In this document: in pieces, positions 38,598 through 49,479 of the stretch
Layout: each line of letters begins with the position of its first letter
Numbering within the stretch: the first letter of the stretch is position 1
Assembly: GCF_014863585.1 (NCBI RefSeq)
Contig: NZ_CP062253.1
Location: forward strand, 3,994,501-4,058,500
Length of the DNA stretch: 64,000 nucleotides
Source: Pseudomonas gozinkensis
GTDB lineage: Bacteria > Pseudomonadota > Gammaproteobacteria > Pseudomonadales > Pseudomonadaceae
Direction of reading: 5' to 3'
Notes under the pieces: generated by a model
What the model saw: the letters and a program-made list of their open reading frames with translations, nothing else
Told to the model about the DNA's origin: nothing
Databases searched by the model: none
Made by a program: the position numbers and the translations under genes

Positions 38598-39461
38598 ATG
38601 CCCGCGCTGATTGAAGCTTTCCTCGACCCCGCCTCTTCGACCTACAGCTACGTGGTCTACGAGGCCGACGGCGGGCAGTGCGCAATCGTCGATCCGGTAC
38701 TTGATTACGACGGTGCCGCCGGCCGCACCTGCACGGCTCAGGCGGACAAGATCATCGCCTTCGTGCGGGCCCACAACCTGCAAGTGCAATGGCTGCTGGA
38801 AACCCACGCCCATGCCGATCACTTGTCCGCCGCACCGTATCTGCGCCGGGAACTGGGCGGAAAAATCGCGATTGGCGAGTCCATCAGTAAAGTGCAGAAC
38901 GTGTTCAAGGCGCTGTTCAACCTGGAACCGGAGTTTCGCGCCGATGGCTCGCAGTTCGATCATCTGTTCGCACCGAACGAGTCGTTCCGGATCGGCAATC
39001 TCAAGGCTACCGCCCTGCACGTCCCCGGCCACACCCCGGCGGACATGGCCTACCTGATCGACGGCGAACAGATTCTGGTCGGCGACACGCTGTTCATGCC
39101 CGACGTCGGCACCGCCCGTTGCGACTTCCCCGGCGGCAACGCTCATCAACTGTTCAATTCGATTCACAAGCTGCTGGCCTTCCCCGCCAGTGTGAAGCTC
39201 TACGTCTGTCACGACTACCCGCCGCAAGGTCGCGCCGCACAGTGCCAGACCACCGTGGGTGAGCAGCGCAAAAACAATATCCATGTGCATGACGGCGTCG
39301 ACGAAGCCGCGTTTGTCGAGATGCGTACCCAGCGTGATGCAGGACTGGGTATGCCGACGCTGTTGCTGCCGGCGATTCAGGTCAACGTGCGGGCGGGAAA
39401 TCTGCCGCCGGCGGAAGACAATGGTGTGACGTACCTGAAGATACCGATCAACTCGCTATAG
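38598..39461 (+). CDS. MBL-fold persulfide dioxygenase-like protein (Blh/ETHE1 type)
   Basis: A 287-residue metallo-beta-lactamase-fold protein. The metal motif THAHADH spans His70, His72, Asp74 and His75; others are LHVPGHTPADMAYL, LVGDTLFMPDVGTARCDFPG and YVCHDYPPQGR. The latter features are those of ETHE1/Blh persulfide dioxygenases, which oxidise glutathione persulfide to sulfite using O2 and Fe(II). Divergent pairing with a BigR-like gene is the known arrangement for Blh. Confidence 0.88.
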   Translation: MPALIEAFLDPASSTYSYVVYEADGGQCAIVDPVLDYDGAAGRTCTAQADKIIAFVRAHNLQVQWLLETHAHADHLSAAPYLRRELGGKIAIGESISKVQNVFKALFNLEPEFRADGSQFDHLFAPNESFRIGNLKATALHVPGHTPADMAYLIDGEQILVGDTLFMPDVGTARCDFPGGNAHQLFNSIHKLLAFPASVKLYVCHDYPPQGRAAQCQTTVGEQRKNNIHVHDGVDEAAFVEMRTQRDAGLGMPTLLLPAIQVNVRAGNLPPAEDNGVTYLKIPINSL

Positions 39462-39547
39462 GAAATAGCCTCGTAAGTGATTCGCGTGAAAGCTTTTCCC
39501 ACGTAACGCGTCGATACCGGTGAACTGGCGTATCTCCAGCAAACAGG

Positions 39548-39581
39548 CAAACTCCATTGGGCAATCAACCAATGGAGTTTG
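39548..39581 (+). promoter_or_regulatory. perfect hairpin enclosing the ribosome binding site of the tyrosinase gene
   Basis: CAAACTCCATTGG and CCAATGGAGTTTG are exact 13-bp arms around the 8-base loop GCAATCAA. The right arm contains TGGAG, the only Shine-Dalgarno-like sequence before the ATG at 39588. The stem ends six bases before that ATG. Confidence 0.75.
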
Positions 39582-39587
39582 TGCAAT

Positions 39588-40433
39588 ATGGATATTCGCC
39601 GTAACCATCGGGACATGTCACCGCAACAGAAATCCGCTTTCATCGAAGCGGTGCTGCGGCTGAAAAACAACGTCAACAGCGTGCTGCGCCCCGGGCAACA
39701 AAGCCGTTACGACGACTTTGTACAGATACACAAGAATTCGATGGGCCGTGGCAATCCGCTTGCCCCCAACCCGCACCTCAGTCCCCTGTTCTATCCGTGG
39801 CACCGGATCCTGATCCGCCAGTTCGAACTGGCGCTGCAGGCTGCGGTCGACGACCCGAGCATCACGCTACCCTACTGGAACTGGCAACTCGGTGGCGCCG
39901 ACAACCCCTTCACCTCGGACTTCATGGGCGGCAACGGTGACAATACCCAGAACCTGCTGGTAACCACCGGACCCTTTTCCAGTACACAGTCGCCATTCAT
40001 TGTCTCGGTCTGGGACGAGGGATTCGGTGACGCCGGCGTGCGCCGCAATCTCGGGGCTGCGGGGAACTTGCCGTCACCGGAAACCGTCATTTCGGCGCTG
40101 AACAGAACACCCTACTGGATGGAGCCAGGCGGCTGGGAAAACGTTTCCGAGCGCGAACTGCACAATCCCGTACATGCCTGGATCGGGGGCAACATGATGG
40201 AGGCATCCTCCCCCAACGACCCGATATTCTTCCTGCATCATTGCTATCTGGATTTGCTTTGGGAGCGCTGGAAATACCTGCACCCGAACGTCCCCTCCTT
40301 CCCGCAGGACGACTTGAGCACCTCGACACTGGTCTTTCACCCGGAAAACGAACGCGCGCCCTGGTCCCAGAGCTTCACCGTTCAGCAGGCACTTTTTACC
40401 GAAGAACTGGGTTATCGGTATGAATACCTGTGA
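39588..40433 (+). CDS. tyrosinase-family dicopper protein
   Basis: A 281-residue protein with both copper sites of tyrosinase/polyphenol oxidase. The CuA ligands are in FVQIHKNSM, NPHLSPLF and YPWHRILI; the CuB ligands are in ELHNPVHAW and FFLHHCYLDLLW. No signal peptide is seen. Members oxidise phenols to quinones, or serve as tailoring enzymes. No caddie protein or biosynthetic partner is adjacent; neighbours are the sulfur locus and bkdR, so its physiological substrate is unclear. The ATG at 39588 is preferred to a TTG at 39579. Confidence 0.88.
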   Translation: MDIRRNHRDMSPQQKSAFIEAVLRLKNNVNSVLRPGQQSRYDDFVQIHKNSMGRGNPLAPNPHLSPLFYPWHRILIRQFELALQAAVDDPSITLPYWNWQLGGADNPFTSDFMGGNGDNTQNLLVTTGPFSSTQSPFIVSVWDEGFGDAGVRRNLGAAGNLPSPETVISALNRTPYWMEPGGWENVSERELHNPVHAWIGGNMMEASSPNDPIFFLHHCYLDLLWERWKYLHPNVPSFPQDDLSTSTLVFHPENERAPWSQSFTVQQALFTEELGYRYEYL

Positions 40434-40446
40434 ACGGCTCCCGTGC

Positions 40447-40935
40447 TCAGTTGCCCAGGGTCAAACCGTTCGCCGGCAGCGGCAGCGCCGTTTTATAGCG
40501 CACCTGCTTGAGCGCAAAGCTTGACCGAATGTTGGCCACGCCCGGCACCTTGGTCAGAAAGTCCATCATGAAGCGTTCAAGCGACTGAATGGTCGGCACC
40601 AGCACCCGGATCAGATAGTCCGGGTCGCCGGCCATCAGGTAGCACTCCATGACTTCGGGCCGGTCGGAAATCGCCTCTTCGAAATGCTGCAACGCTTCCT
40701 CTACCTGCTTCTCGAGACTGACGTGGATGAACACGTTGACGTGCAGCCCAAGCAGGTCGGCATCCAGCAGCGTTACCTGCTCACGGATCAGCCCCAGTTC
40801 CTCCATCGCCTTGACCCGGTTGAAGCACGGCGTCGGCGACAGGTTTACCGAACGGGCCAAGTCGGCGTTGGTGATGCGCGCGTTCTCCTGAAGGCTGTTG
40901 AGAATGCCGATATCGGTACGGTCCAGTTTGCGCAT
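40447..40935 (-). CDS. bkdR: Lrp-family activator of the bkd operon
   Basis: A 162-residue Lrp/AsnC protein: [23 protein letters not shown] and RAM domain ([20 protein letters not shown]). It diverges from bkdA1, the standard arrangement in which BkdR, with branched-chain amino acids as effectors, activates the bkd operon. The 185-base gap is AT-rich and contains GCAGA(N7)TCTGC (40966-40982), a plausible binding dyad. Confidence 0.93.
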   Translation of the reverse strand: MRKLDRTDIGILNSLQENARITNADLARSVNLSPTPCFNRVKAMEELGLIREQVTLLDADLLGLHVNVFIHVSLEKQVEEALQHFEEAISDRPEVMECYLMAGDPDYLIRVLVPTIQSLERFMMDFLTKVPGVANIRSSFALKQVRYKTALPLPANGLTLGN

Positions 40936-41075
40936 GAGACAAAACCACCTGTTTTTTATGTTTATGCAGAATTTCTATCTGCAAATGATCTTCAGCGCAA
41001 CGAAACAGAGAGAAATATTCTTCTTGCCCGGGCCTATGATTGTTGTAGGACAAGATTTCTTTTATCGAAGAATGA

Positions 41076-42356
<1,281 letters not shown>

Positions 42357-42357
42357 C

Positions 42358-43416
42358 ATGAACGATCACAACAACAATATTCAGTTGGAAACCGCCATGA
42401 CCACGACCACCATGACCATGATCCAGGCCCTGCGCTCGGCCATGGATGTGATGCTTGAGCGTGACGACAACGTGGTGGTGTTCGGCCAGGACGTCGGCTA
42501 CTTTGGCGGCGTGTTCCGTTGCACCGAAGGCCTGCAGACCAAGTACGGCACCTCGCGGGTGTTCGACGCTCCGATCTCCGAGAGCGGCATCGTCGGTGTC
42601 GCCGTGGGCATGGGCGCTTATGGCTTGCGTCCGGTCGCCGAGATCCAGTTCGCCGACTACGTATATCCGGCGTCCGACCAGATCATTTCCGAAGCCGCCC
42701 GTCTGCGTTATCGCTCGGCCGGCGAGTTCACCGCCCCGATGACCCTGCGCATGCCTTGCGGCGGCGGCATCTACGGCGGCCAGACCCACAGCCAGAGCAT
42801 CGAGGCGATGTTCACTCAGGTCTGCGGCCTGCGCACCGTCATGCCTTCCAACCCGTACGACGCCAAGGGCCTGCTGATCGCCTCCATCGAAAACGATGAC
42901 CCGGTGATCTTCCTCGAGCCGAAACGCCTGTACAACGGCCCGTTCGACGGCCACCACGACCGCCCGGTAACCCCGTGGTCGAAGCACCCGGCTGCACAAG
43001 TGCCGGACGGCTACTACACCGTGCCGCTGGACGTTGCCGCGATCACCCGTCCGGGCAAGGACGTGACCGTGCTGACTTACGGCACCACCGTGTATGTGTC
43101 GCAAGTCGCTGCTGAAGAAAGCGGCGTTGACGCTGAAGTCATCGACCTGCGCAGCCTGTGGCCGCTGGACCTGGAAACCATCGTCAAATCCGTGAAGAAA
43201 ACCGGCCGTTGCGTCGTGGTTCACGAAGCCACCCGCACCTGCGGTTTCGGCGCCGAACTGGTGTCGCTGGTGCAAGAGCACTGCTTCCATCACCTGGAAG
43301 CGCCGATCGAACGCGTCACCGGTTGGGACACCCCCTACCCGCACGCGCAGGAGTGGGCGTATTTCCCTGGGCCGTCCCGAGTGGGCGCGGCGCTGAAACG
43401 GGTCATGGAGGTCTGA
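42358..43416 (+). CDS. bkdA2: branched-chain 2-oxoacid dehydrogenase E1 beta
   Basis: A 352-residue E1 beta subunit. Family marks: VVVFGQDVGYFGGVFRCTEG, FDAPISESGIVGVAVGMGAY and RMPCGGGIYGGQTHSQS. The N-terminal ~13 residues (MNDHNNNIQLETA) precede the usual start MTTTTMTMIQ; either ATG could be used. It abuts bkdB directly. Confidence 0.95.
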   Translation: MNDHNNNIQLETAMTTTTMTMIQALRSAMDVMLERDDNVVVFGQDVGYFGGVFRCTEGLQTKYGTSRVFDAPISESGIVGVAVGMGAYGLRPVAEIQFADYVYPASDQIISEAARLRYRSAGEFTAPMTLRMPCGGGIYGGQTHSQSIEAMFTQVCGLRTVMPSNPYDAKGLLIASIENDDPVIFLEPKRLYNGPFDGHHDRPVTPWSKHPAAQVPDGYYTVPLDVAAITRPGKDVTVLTYGTTVYVSQVAAEESGVDAEVIDLRSLWPLDLETIVKSVKKTGRCVVVHEATRTCGFGAELVSLVQEHCFHHLEAPIERVTGWDTPYPHAQEWAYFPGPSRVGAALKRVMEV

Positions 43417-44694
43417 ATGGGCACGCACGTTATCAAGATGCCGGACATCGGCGAAGGCATCGCAGAAGTAGAACTGTCGCAGTGGCACGTCAAGGTTGGC
43501 GATCTGGTCGTTGAAGATCAGGTGCTGGCGGATGTGATGACCGACAAGGCGATGGTCGATATTCCCTCACCAGTACACGGCAAGGTGATTGCGCTGGGCG
43601 GTCAGCCGGGCGAAGTGATGGCGGTCGGCAGTATCCTGATCAGCATCGAGGTTGAAGGTGCTGGCAATCTGAAGGAGTCCGACAAACCGGCGCCTGTGGC
43701 GGCGAAAGAAACACCTGTCGCACCCAAAGTTGAAGCTGTCATTGAAAGCAAACCTGCCGCCGCACCGCGTCCGGCGGCTGCCGTTTGTCAGGGTCCGATG
43801 GTCGCCCGCGAAGCCGATGAGCGTCCGCTCGCCTCGCCAGCCGTGCGCAAGCATGCGCTGGACCTGGGCATTCAATTGCGTCTGGTGCGTGGTTCCGGCC
43901 CGGCCGGTCGCGTGTTGCACGAAGACCTTGAGGCCTATCTGGCTGAGGGTCAATCGAACGTTTCGGCGCCGGTCGCCGCCGCTTACGCCCAGCGTAACGA
44001 TGAAGAACAGATTCAAGTGATCGGCATGCGCCGCAAGATCGCCCAGCGCATGCAGGACGCCACTCAGCGTGCTGCGCATTTCAGCTATGTAGAAGAAATC
44101 GACGTCACCGCGATTGAAGAGCTGCGTGCCCATCTGAACGAAAAACACGGTGCCAGCCGTGGCAAGCTGACCTTGCTGCCATTCCTGGTGCGCGCCTTGG
44201 TCGTCGCGCTGCGCGACTTCCCGCAGATGAACGCCCGCTACGACGACGAAGCCCAGGTCATCACCCGCCTCGGCGCGGTGCATGTCGGCGTCGCCACCCA
44301 AAGCGATGTCGGCCTGATGGTGCCGGTCGTGCGTCATGCCGAGGCGCGCAGCCTGTGGGACAGCGCGGCGGAAATCTCCCGCCTGGCCACCGCTGCACGC
44401 AACGGCAAGGCGAGCCGCGATGAACTGTCCGGCTCGACCATCACCCTGACCAGCCTCGGCGCCCTTGGCGGCATCGTCAGCACCCCGGTGCTGAACCTGC
44501 CGGAAGTGGCCATCGTCGGCGTCAACAAAATCGTCGAACGCCCGATGGTCGTCAAAGGCCAGGTGGTGATCCGCAAGATGATGAACCTCTCCAGCTCCTT
44601 CGATCACCGCGTGGTCGACGGCATGGACGCGGCGCTCTTCATCCAGGCCATTCGTGGCCTGCTCGAACAACCCGCGACCCTGTTTCTGGAGTGA
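43417..44694 (+). CDS. bkdB: branched-chain 2-oxoacid dehydrogenase E2 (lipoamide acyltransferase)
   Basis: A 425-residue E2 protein: lipoyl domain with the DKAMVDI lysine in residues 1-80, an Ala/Pro/Lys/Glu-rich linker, an E1/E3-binding domain ([20 protein letters not shown]) and the acyltransferase core ending [19 protein letters not shown] with the catalytic His and Asp. It forms the core of the complex. Confidence 0.95.
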   Translation: MGTHVIKMPDIGEGIAEVELSQWHVKVGDLVVEDQVLADVMTDKAMVDIPSPVHGKVIALGGQPGEVMAVGSILISIEVEGAGNLKESDKPAPVAAKETPVAPKVEAVIESKPAAAPRPAAAVCQGPMVAREADERPLASPAVRKHALDLGIQLRLVRGSGPAGRVLHEDLEAYLAEGQSNVSAPVAAAYAQRNDEEQIQVIGMRRKIAQRMQDATQRAAHFSYVEEIDVTAIEELRAHLNEKHGASRGKLTLLPFLVRALVVALRDFPQMNARYDDEAQVITRLGAVHVGVATQSDVGLMVPVVRHAEARSLWDSAAEISRLATAARNGKASRDELSGSTITLTSLGALGGIVSTPVLNLPEVAIVGVNKIVERPMVVKGQVVIRKMMNLSSSFDHRVVDGMDAALFIQAIRGLLEQPATLFLE

Positions 44695-44698
44695 TGGC

Positions 44699-46072
44699 AT
44701 GCAATCTCTGAACACCACGCTGTTGATCATCGGCGGCGGCCCCGGCGGTTACGTGACGGCCATTCGTGCCGGGCAACTGGGCATTTCGACCATTCTGGTC
44801 GAGGGCGAATCGCTGGGCGGCACCTGCCTGAACATCGGCTGCATTCCGTCGAAAGCGCTCATCCATGTGGCCGAACAGTTTCACCAGACTCAACACCACA
44901 ACCAGCATTCGGCACTGGGCATCAGCGTTTCGGCGCCGACCCTCGACATCACCAAAAGCGTCGAGTGGAAGGACGGCATTGTCGATCGCCTGACCACCGG
45001 CGTCGCCGCGCTGCTGAAGAAGCACAAGGTTCAGGTCATCAACGGCTGGGCCAAGGTCATCGACGGCAAGACCGTGGAAGTCGGTGACACCCGCATCCAG
45101 TGCGAACATCTGGTGCTGGCCACCGGTTCGAAAAGCGTCAATCTGCCGATCCTGCCGATTGGCGGGCCGATCATTTCGTCCACCGAAGCGCTGGCGCCGA
45201 AGTCGATTCCGAAACGTCTGATCGTGGTCGGTGGTGGTTACATCGGTCTGGAGCTGGGCATTGCCTATCGCAAGCTCGGTGCCGAGGTCAGCGTGGTCGA
45301 GGCGCAGGATCGGATTCTGCCGGCCTACGACGCCGAACTGACCCAACCGGTACACGACGCGCTGAAGCAACTGGGCGTGAAGCTGTACCTGAAGCACAGC
45401 GTGCTGGGCTTCGACGGTACGTTGCAGGTGCGCGATCCGAATGGCGATACCCTCAACCTGGAAACCGATCAGGTGCTGGTGGCTGTGGGTCGCAAACCCA
45501 ATACCCAGGGCTGGAACCTCGAAACGCTGAATCTGGACATGAACGGCTCGGCGATCAAGATCGACGGCCGTTGCCAGACCAGCATGCGCAATGTCTACGC
45601 CATCGGCGACCTGAGCGGCGAGCCGATGCTCGCCCACCGCGCCATGGCTCAGGGCGAGATGGTCGCCGAGCTGATCAGCGGCAAGACCCGCGAATTCAGC
45701 CCGACCGCCATTGCCGCGGTGTGCTTCACCGATCCGGAACTGGTGGTGGTCGGCAAGACGCCGGACGAGGCCAAGGCTGCGGGACTTGACTGCATCGTGT
45801 CGAGCTTCCCGTTTGCGGCCAATGGTCGGGCAATGACCCTGGAATCGAAAACCGGTTTCGTGCGGGTGGTCGCTCGTCGGGACAATCATGTGATTGTCGG
45901 CTGGCAGGCGGTCGGTGTTGGCGTATCGGAACTGTCGACCGCATTTGCGCAAAGCCTGGAAATGGGTGCGCGACTGGAAGACATCGGCGGCACCATCCAC
46001 GCGCACCCGACCCTGGGTGAAGCGGTACAGGAAGCGGCATTGCGCGCCCTCGGGCATGCGTTGCACCTATGA
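44699..46072 (+). CDS. lpdV: dihydrolipoamide dehydrogenase E3, LpdV type
   Basis: A 457-residue flavoprotein disulfide reductase. The FAD motif is [20 protein letters not shown], the redox disulfide is [16 protein letters not shown] binding is [12 protein letters not shown], and the C-terminal active base is [10 protein letters not shown]. It is the Val-specific E3 that completes the bkd operon. The ATG at 44699 follows the bkdB stop by four bases; an earlier in-frame start would overlap bkdB. Confidence 0.95.
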   Translation: MQSLNTTLLIIGGGPGGYVTAIRAGQLGISTILVEGESLGGTCLNIGCIPSKALIHVAEQFHQTQHHNQHSALGISVSAPTLDITKSVEWKDGIVDRLTTGVAALLKKHKVQVINGWAKVIDGKTVEVGDTRIQCEHLVLATGSKSVNLPILPIGGPIISSTEALAPKSIPKRLIVVGGGYIGLELGIAYRKLGAEVSVVEAQDRILPAYDAELTQPVHDALKQLGVKLYLKHSVLGFDGTLQVRDPNGDTLNLETDQVLVAVGRKPNTQGWNLETLNLDMNGSAIKIDGRCQTSMRNVYAIGDLSGEPMLAHRAMAQGEMVAELISGKTREFSPTAIAAVCFTDPELVVVGKTPDEAKAAGLDCIVSSFPFAANGRAMTLESKTGFVRVVARRDNHVIVGWQAVGVGVSELSTAFAQSLEMGARLEDIGGTIHAHPTLGEAVQEAALRALGHALHL

Positions 46073-46074
46073 TT

Positions 46075-46185
46075 TGATCGTTCCCATGCTCTGCGTGGGA
46101 ACGCAGCCCGGGACGCTCTGCGTCCCAAAAGGCCGAACGCGGAGCGTCCGATGAGGCATTCCCACGCAGAGCGTGGGAACGATCA
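46075..46185. repeat. long palindromic repeat, family B, copy 3
   Basis: Same outer arms (GTTCCCATGCTCTGCGTGGGAA here with one substitution) and inner GGACGCTCTGCGTCC stem as the copies at 17150 and 23616. It separates lpdV from ilvE. Confidence 0.88.
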
Positions 46186-46319
46186 AGCACGAACTATCTG
46201 TCTGTCATCCGATAGTCCGGGCTGCGAAACCGCTCAAGAATGAAGTATTGTTGTGCCCATCCAAAAAAACGTCAGAAGCCTTGAACCGCTTCGGCGGTTG
46301 TTCAGTGATAGAGGGTGTC

Positions 46320-47339
46320 ATGGGTAACGAAAGCATCAACTGGGACAAGCTGGGTTTTGACTACATCAAGACCGACAAACGCTATCTGTCGTACTTTCGC
46401 AACGGCGAGTGGGACAAAGGCACCCTGACCGAAGACAACGTGCTGCACATCAGTGAAGGCTCCACTGCCCTTCACTATGGCCAGCAATGCTTCGAAGGCC
46501 TGAAGGCCTATCGTTGCAAGGACGGCTCGATCAACCTGTTCCGTCCGGACCAGAACGCCGCGCGCATGCAACGTAGCTGCGCCCGCCTGCTGATGCCGCA
46601 TGTGTCCACCGAGCAGTTCATCGAAGCGTGCAAGGAAGTGGTTCGCGCCAACGAGCGCTTCATCCCGCCTTACGGCACCGGCGGCGCGCTGTACCTGCGC
46701 CCGTTCGTGATCGGCGTGGGTGACAACATCGGCGTGCGTACCGCACCTGAGTTCATTTTCTCGGTGTTCGCGATCCCGGTCGGCGCCTACTTCAAGGGCG
46801 GCCTGACCCCGCACAACTTCCAGATCTCCACCTTCGACCGCGCCGCGCCACAAGGCACCGGTGCCGCCAAGGTCGGTGGCAACTACGCCGCCAGCCTGAT
46901 GCCGGGCTCCCAGGCCAAGAAAGCGCACTTCGCTGACGCCATCTACCTGGATCCGCTGACCCACAAGAAGATCGAGGAAGTCGGTTCGGCCAACTTCTTC
47001 GGGATCACCCACGACAACAAATTCGTGACCCCGAACTCGCCATCGGTACTGCCGGGCATCACCCGTCTGTCGCTGATCGAACTGGCCAAGTCCCGTCTGG
47101 GCCTGGAAGTGATCGAAGGCGACGTGCTCATCGACAAGCTTTCGGACTTCAAGGAAGCCGGTGCTTGCGGTACCGCTGCGGTGATCACTCCGATCGGCGG
47201 CATCAGCTACAACGACCACCTGCACGTGTTCCACAGCGAAACCGAAGTCGGCCCTGTCACCCAGAAGCTCTACAAAGAGCTGACCGGCGTACAGACCGGC
47301 GACGTCGAAGCGCCAGCCGGCTGGATCGTCAAGGTTTGA
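46320..47339 (+). CDS. ilvE: branched-chain amino acid aminotransferase
   Basis: A 339-residue class IV aminotransferase of the eukaryote-like BCAT group. PLP-lysine lies in GTGAAKVGGNYAASLMPGSQ; other blocks are HYGQQCFEGLKAYR, GTGGALYLRPFVIGVGDNIG and EAGACGTAAVITPIGGI. GAGGGT precedes the ATG at 46320; the longer frame upstream is the family B repeat and unrelated sequence. It makes or degrades Val, Leu and Ile; lying next to bkd it can feed oxoacids into that complex. A strong terminator follows. Confidence 0.94.
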   Translation: MGNESINWDKLGFDYIKTDKRYLSYFRNGEWDKGTLTEDNVLHISEGSTALHYGQQCFEGLKAYRCKDGSINLFRPDQNAARMQRSCARLLMPHVSTEQFIEACKEVVRANERFIPPYGTGGALYLRPFVIGVGDNIGVRTAPEFIFSVFAIPVGAYFKGGLTPHNFQISTFDRAAPQGTGAAKVGGNYAASLMPGSQAKKAHFADAIYLDPLTHKKIEEVGSANFFGITHDNKFVTPNSPSVLPGITRLSLIELAKSRLGLEVIEGDVLIDKLSDFKEAGACGTAAVITPIGGISYNDHLHVFHSETEVGPVTQKLYKELTGVQTGDVEAPAGWIVKV

Positions 47340-47357
47340 CCTGACGGCCAGAAGCAC

Positions 47358-47392
47358 AAAAGCCCCCATCGAGTGATCGATGGGGGCTTTTT
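47358..47392 (+). terminator. intrinsic terminator of ilvE
   Basis: AAAGCCCCCATCGA, loop GTGA, TCGATGGGGGCTTT then TT. A 14-bp stem with a T-tract. The mirror A-tract means it can also terminate the leftward DUF4130 gene, which stops at 47392. Confidence 0.92.
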
Positions 47393-48231
47393 CATTCGCT
47401 TCGCTCGCCGGCCTTCATGGCAATCCGCTTGCCCGCGCGCCCGGCAATCCCGCTCGCCTGTCCGTTCCGCTGCTTGCCCATTCGCGCCTGGGTAATCAAT
47501 CCGGGAATCAACTCCCCCTCCGGCAGGTTCTTCCAGAACCGCGTCGGCAAATGCCCCTGCATGACCTTTTCGTTCAACCGTGCCGGGTTGAAGATGTGGC
47601 TGTAATACGTCAGCCATAAATCACCGTGGGGATCGTCGACGTTCTGCGCCAGTTGCTGCCACTCCACCGGGCACTGACGTTGATGAATCAGTTGTTCGCC
47701 ATCGTAATAGACCCCGTCGCGAGGCGTGGCGATCAGCCAACGATGCCGTCCCATGCGCCCGATGAAGTGTTCGCTGGCGCTGTGCAGGATGTCGTGGGCC
47801 GGTTCGTGCCACGCGACGTATTGCGGCCCCGGCAGTTCTGGCGGACGCTCGATGAAACGCACGAACGCATGCAGATGATGGGCTTCGCGCTGCACCTGCT
47901 TGATCCGCCGCTGCAACTCGCTGCCCAGCTTGTCGCCGGCCATCATTGCCGTGCGGTCGCCGTGGCTGACCCGCCACAGCACTTCATACAGCAGGCTCCA
48001 GCGCTGATCGCCCCGGTAGCGTGACGCTTGTTCCAGGGTGTCGAGCAACACCCGCGGAATCCGCGCCTGAAACGGCCCCTGGCCTTCGGGTACTGCCACG
48101 TCACTGGCAAACAGATCACTCACCCCTTCCGACGCCCAGCTCACCAGACTCGGATCGATTTCATGGCTGAGCAGCCAGCGGGCCTGCTGACGCCAGGTGT
48201 CGAACAGGTCATCGCAATCGAGGTTGATCAT
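47392..48231 (-). CDS. DUF4130 / TIGR03915-type putative DNA-repair protein
   Basis: A 279-residue protein of the family that accompanies a radical SAM protein and, in many bacteria, is fused to or followed by a uracil-DNA-glycosylase-like domain. Recognisable segments: LLYEVLWRVSHGD, RIKQVQREAHHLHAFVRFIE, YVAWHEPAHDILHSASEHFI, YYSHIFNPARLNEKVMQGHL and MPTRFWKNLPEG-like THLPTRFWKNLPEG region. Here the chain ends shortly after that, with no glycosylase domain. Start 48231 overlaps the radical SAM stop by four bases (ATGA). It shares the LexA-controlled promoter of that gene. Confidence 0.85.
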   Translation of the reverse strand: MINLDCDDLFDTWRQQARWLLSHEIDPSLVSWASEGVSDLFASDVAVPEGQGPFQARIPRVLLDTLEQASRYRGDQRWSLLYEVLWRVSHGDRTAMMAGDKLGSELQRRIKQVQREAHHLHAFVRFIERPPELPGPQYVAWHEPAHDILHSASEHFIGRMGRHRWLIATPRDGVYYDGEQLIHQRQCPVEWQQLAQNVDDPHGDLWLTYYSHIFNPARLNEKVMQGHLPTRFWKNLPEGELIPGLITQARMGKQRNGQASGIAGRAGKRIAMKAGERSE

Positions 48232-49448
48232 CCCCACAGCCCCATCTGCTGCGGCATCGGCCGGTCGCGCAATTGCTGATAAAGCATCTGGCTGGTGACT
48301 TCCGCCTGTTGCGGGTGGTAATCGCTGGTGATGATGAACGGTTTGGCCTTGGCCAGCACACAACGCATGCGCGCCACGTCTTCGTAGCGAATGCGCCGCT
48401 GTCGACGCAGCTCCACCAATCGCTCGGTGGTACGCAGACCAATGCCGGGAATGCGTGAGATCAACGCCGGTTCAGCGCGATTGAGGTCCAGCGGAAACAC
48501 CTCGCGATTCTGCAGGGCCCAGGCCAGTTTCGGGTCGATGTCCAGCGCCAGATTGCCCGGCCCCTGCAACAACTCACCGGCGGTATAGCCATAACCACGC
48601 AACAGAAAATCAGCCTGATACAAGCGGTGCTCGCGCATCAATGGCGGCGCAGCCAGTGGCACGCTTTTAGGGCTGTCGGGAATCGGGCTGAACGCCGAGT
48701 AATAGACCCGGCGCAGACGGAAGTTGCCATAGAGCGCCTGCGCGCTGTGCAGGATCGTGCTGTCGTCGGTGTCATCGGCACCGACGATCATCTGCGTGCT
48801 CTGTCCGGCCGGGGCGAATTTCGGTGCGCGGGGTTCGTTGAGCACCGTCTGCACGCCGGTATAGATGGTGTTCATCGCCTGCTTGATCGAGCCGATGTGT
48901 TTCTCCGGCGCCAGGGTTTGCAGGCTGGCATCGGTGGGTAATTCGATGTTGACGCTCAATCGGTCGGCGTAACGCCCGGCCTCTTCGATCAGAGCAGGGT
49001 CCGCATCCGGGATGGTCTTGAGATGAATGTAGCCACGGAACTCATGCTCTTCGCGCAACAGCTTCGCGACGCGCACCAGTTGCTCCATGGTGTAGTCCGC
49101 CGAGCGGATGATCCCCGAACTGAGGAACAACCCGCTGACGCAGTTGCGCCGGTAGAAATCCAGGGTCAGCGTCACCACTTCCTCTGGCGTGAAACGCGCA
49201 CGCGGCACATCGCTGGAGCGGCGGTTGACGCAGTACTGGCAGTCGTAAAGACAGAAATTGGTCAGCAGAACCTTGAGCAACGACACGCAACGCCCGTCCG
49301 GCGTGTAGCTGTGACAGATGCCCATTCCATCGGTCGAACCCAGCCCGCTCTTGCCCTCGGAGCTGCGCTTGGGCGCGCCACTGCTGGCGCAGGAGGCGTC
49401 GTACTTGGCGGCGTCGGCGAGAATGCTGAGCTTGTCGATGATTTGCAT
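48228..49448 (-). CDS. putative DNA modification/repair radical SAM protein (TIGR03916 type)
   Basis: A 406-residue radical SAM enzyme. The cluster motif CxxxCxxC is Cys66-Cys70-Cys73 (NFCLYDCQYC). The C-terminal region has a helix-hairpin-helix (LISRIPGIGLRTTERLVELR), a non-specific DNA-binding element. The conserved pairing with DUF4130 proteins points to DNA repair or base modification, but no reaction has been assigned as far as I know. Start MQIIDKLSILADAAKYD at 49448 is the family N-terminus. An exact LexA box sits 16-31 bases upstream. Confidence 0.88.
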   Translation of the reverse strand: MQIIDKLSILADAAKYDASCASSGAPKRSSEGKSGLGSTDGMGICHSYTPDGRCVSLLKVLLTNFCLYDCQYCVNRRSSDVPRARFTPEEVVTLTLDFYRRNCVSGLFLSSGIIRSADYTMEQLVRVAKLLREEHEFRGYIHLKTIPDADPALIEEAGRYADRLSVNIELPTDASLQTLAPEKHIGSIKQAMNTIYTGVQTVLNEPRAPKFAPAGQSTQMIVGADDTDDSTILHSAQALYGNFRLRRVYYSAFSPIPDSPKSVPLAAPPLMREHRLYQADFLLRGYGYTAGELLQGPGNLALDIDPKLAWALQNREVFPLDLNRAEPALISRIPGIGLRTTERLVELRRQRRIRYEDVARMRCVLAKAKPFIITSDYHPQQAEVTSQMLYQQLRDRPMPQQMGLWG

Positions 49449-49463
49449 GGCAGGGACTCGATA

Positions 49464-49479
49464 CTGTTCGCATATACAG
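49464..49479. promoter_or_regulatory. LexA (SOS) box before the radical SAM/DUF4130 operon
   Basis: CTGTTCGCATATACAG matches the gamma-proteobacterial SOS consensus CTGT-N8-ACAG exactly, and symmetry extends to TACTGT/ACAGTA. It lies 16 bases upstream of the ATG, where LexA would block the promoter. Confidence 0.85.

Noticed and set aside
46173..46319. N-terminal extension of IlvE
   Set aside because: It starts inside the family B repeat; the ATG at 46320 has the ribosome site and gives the usual 339 residues.
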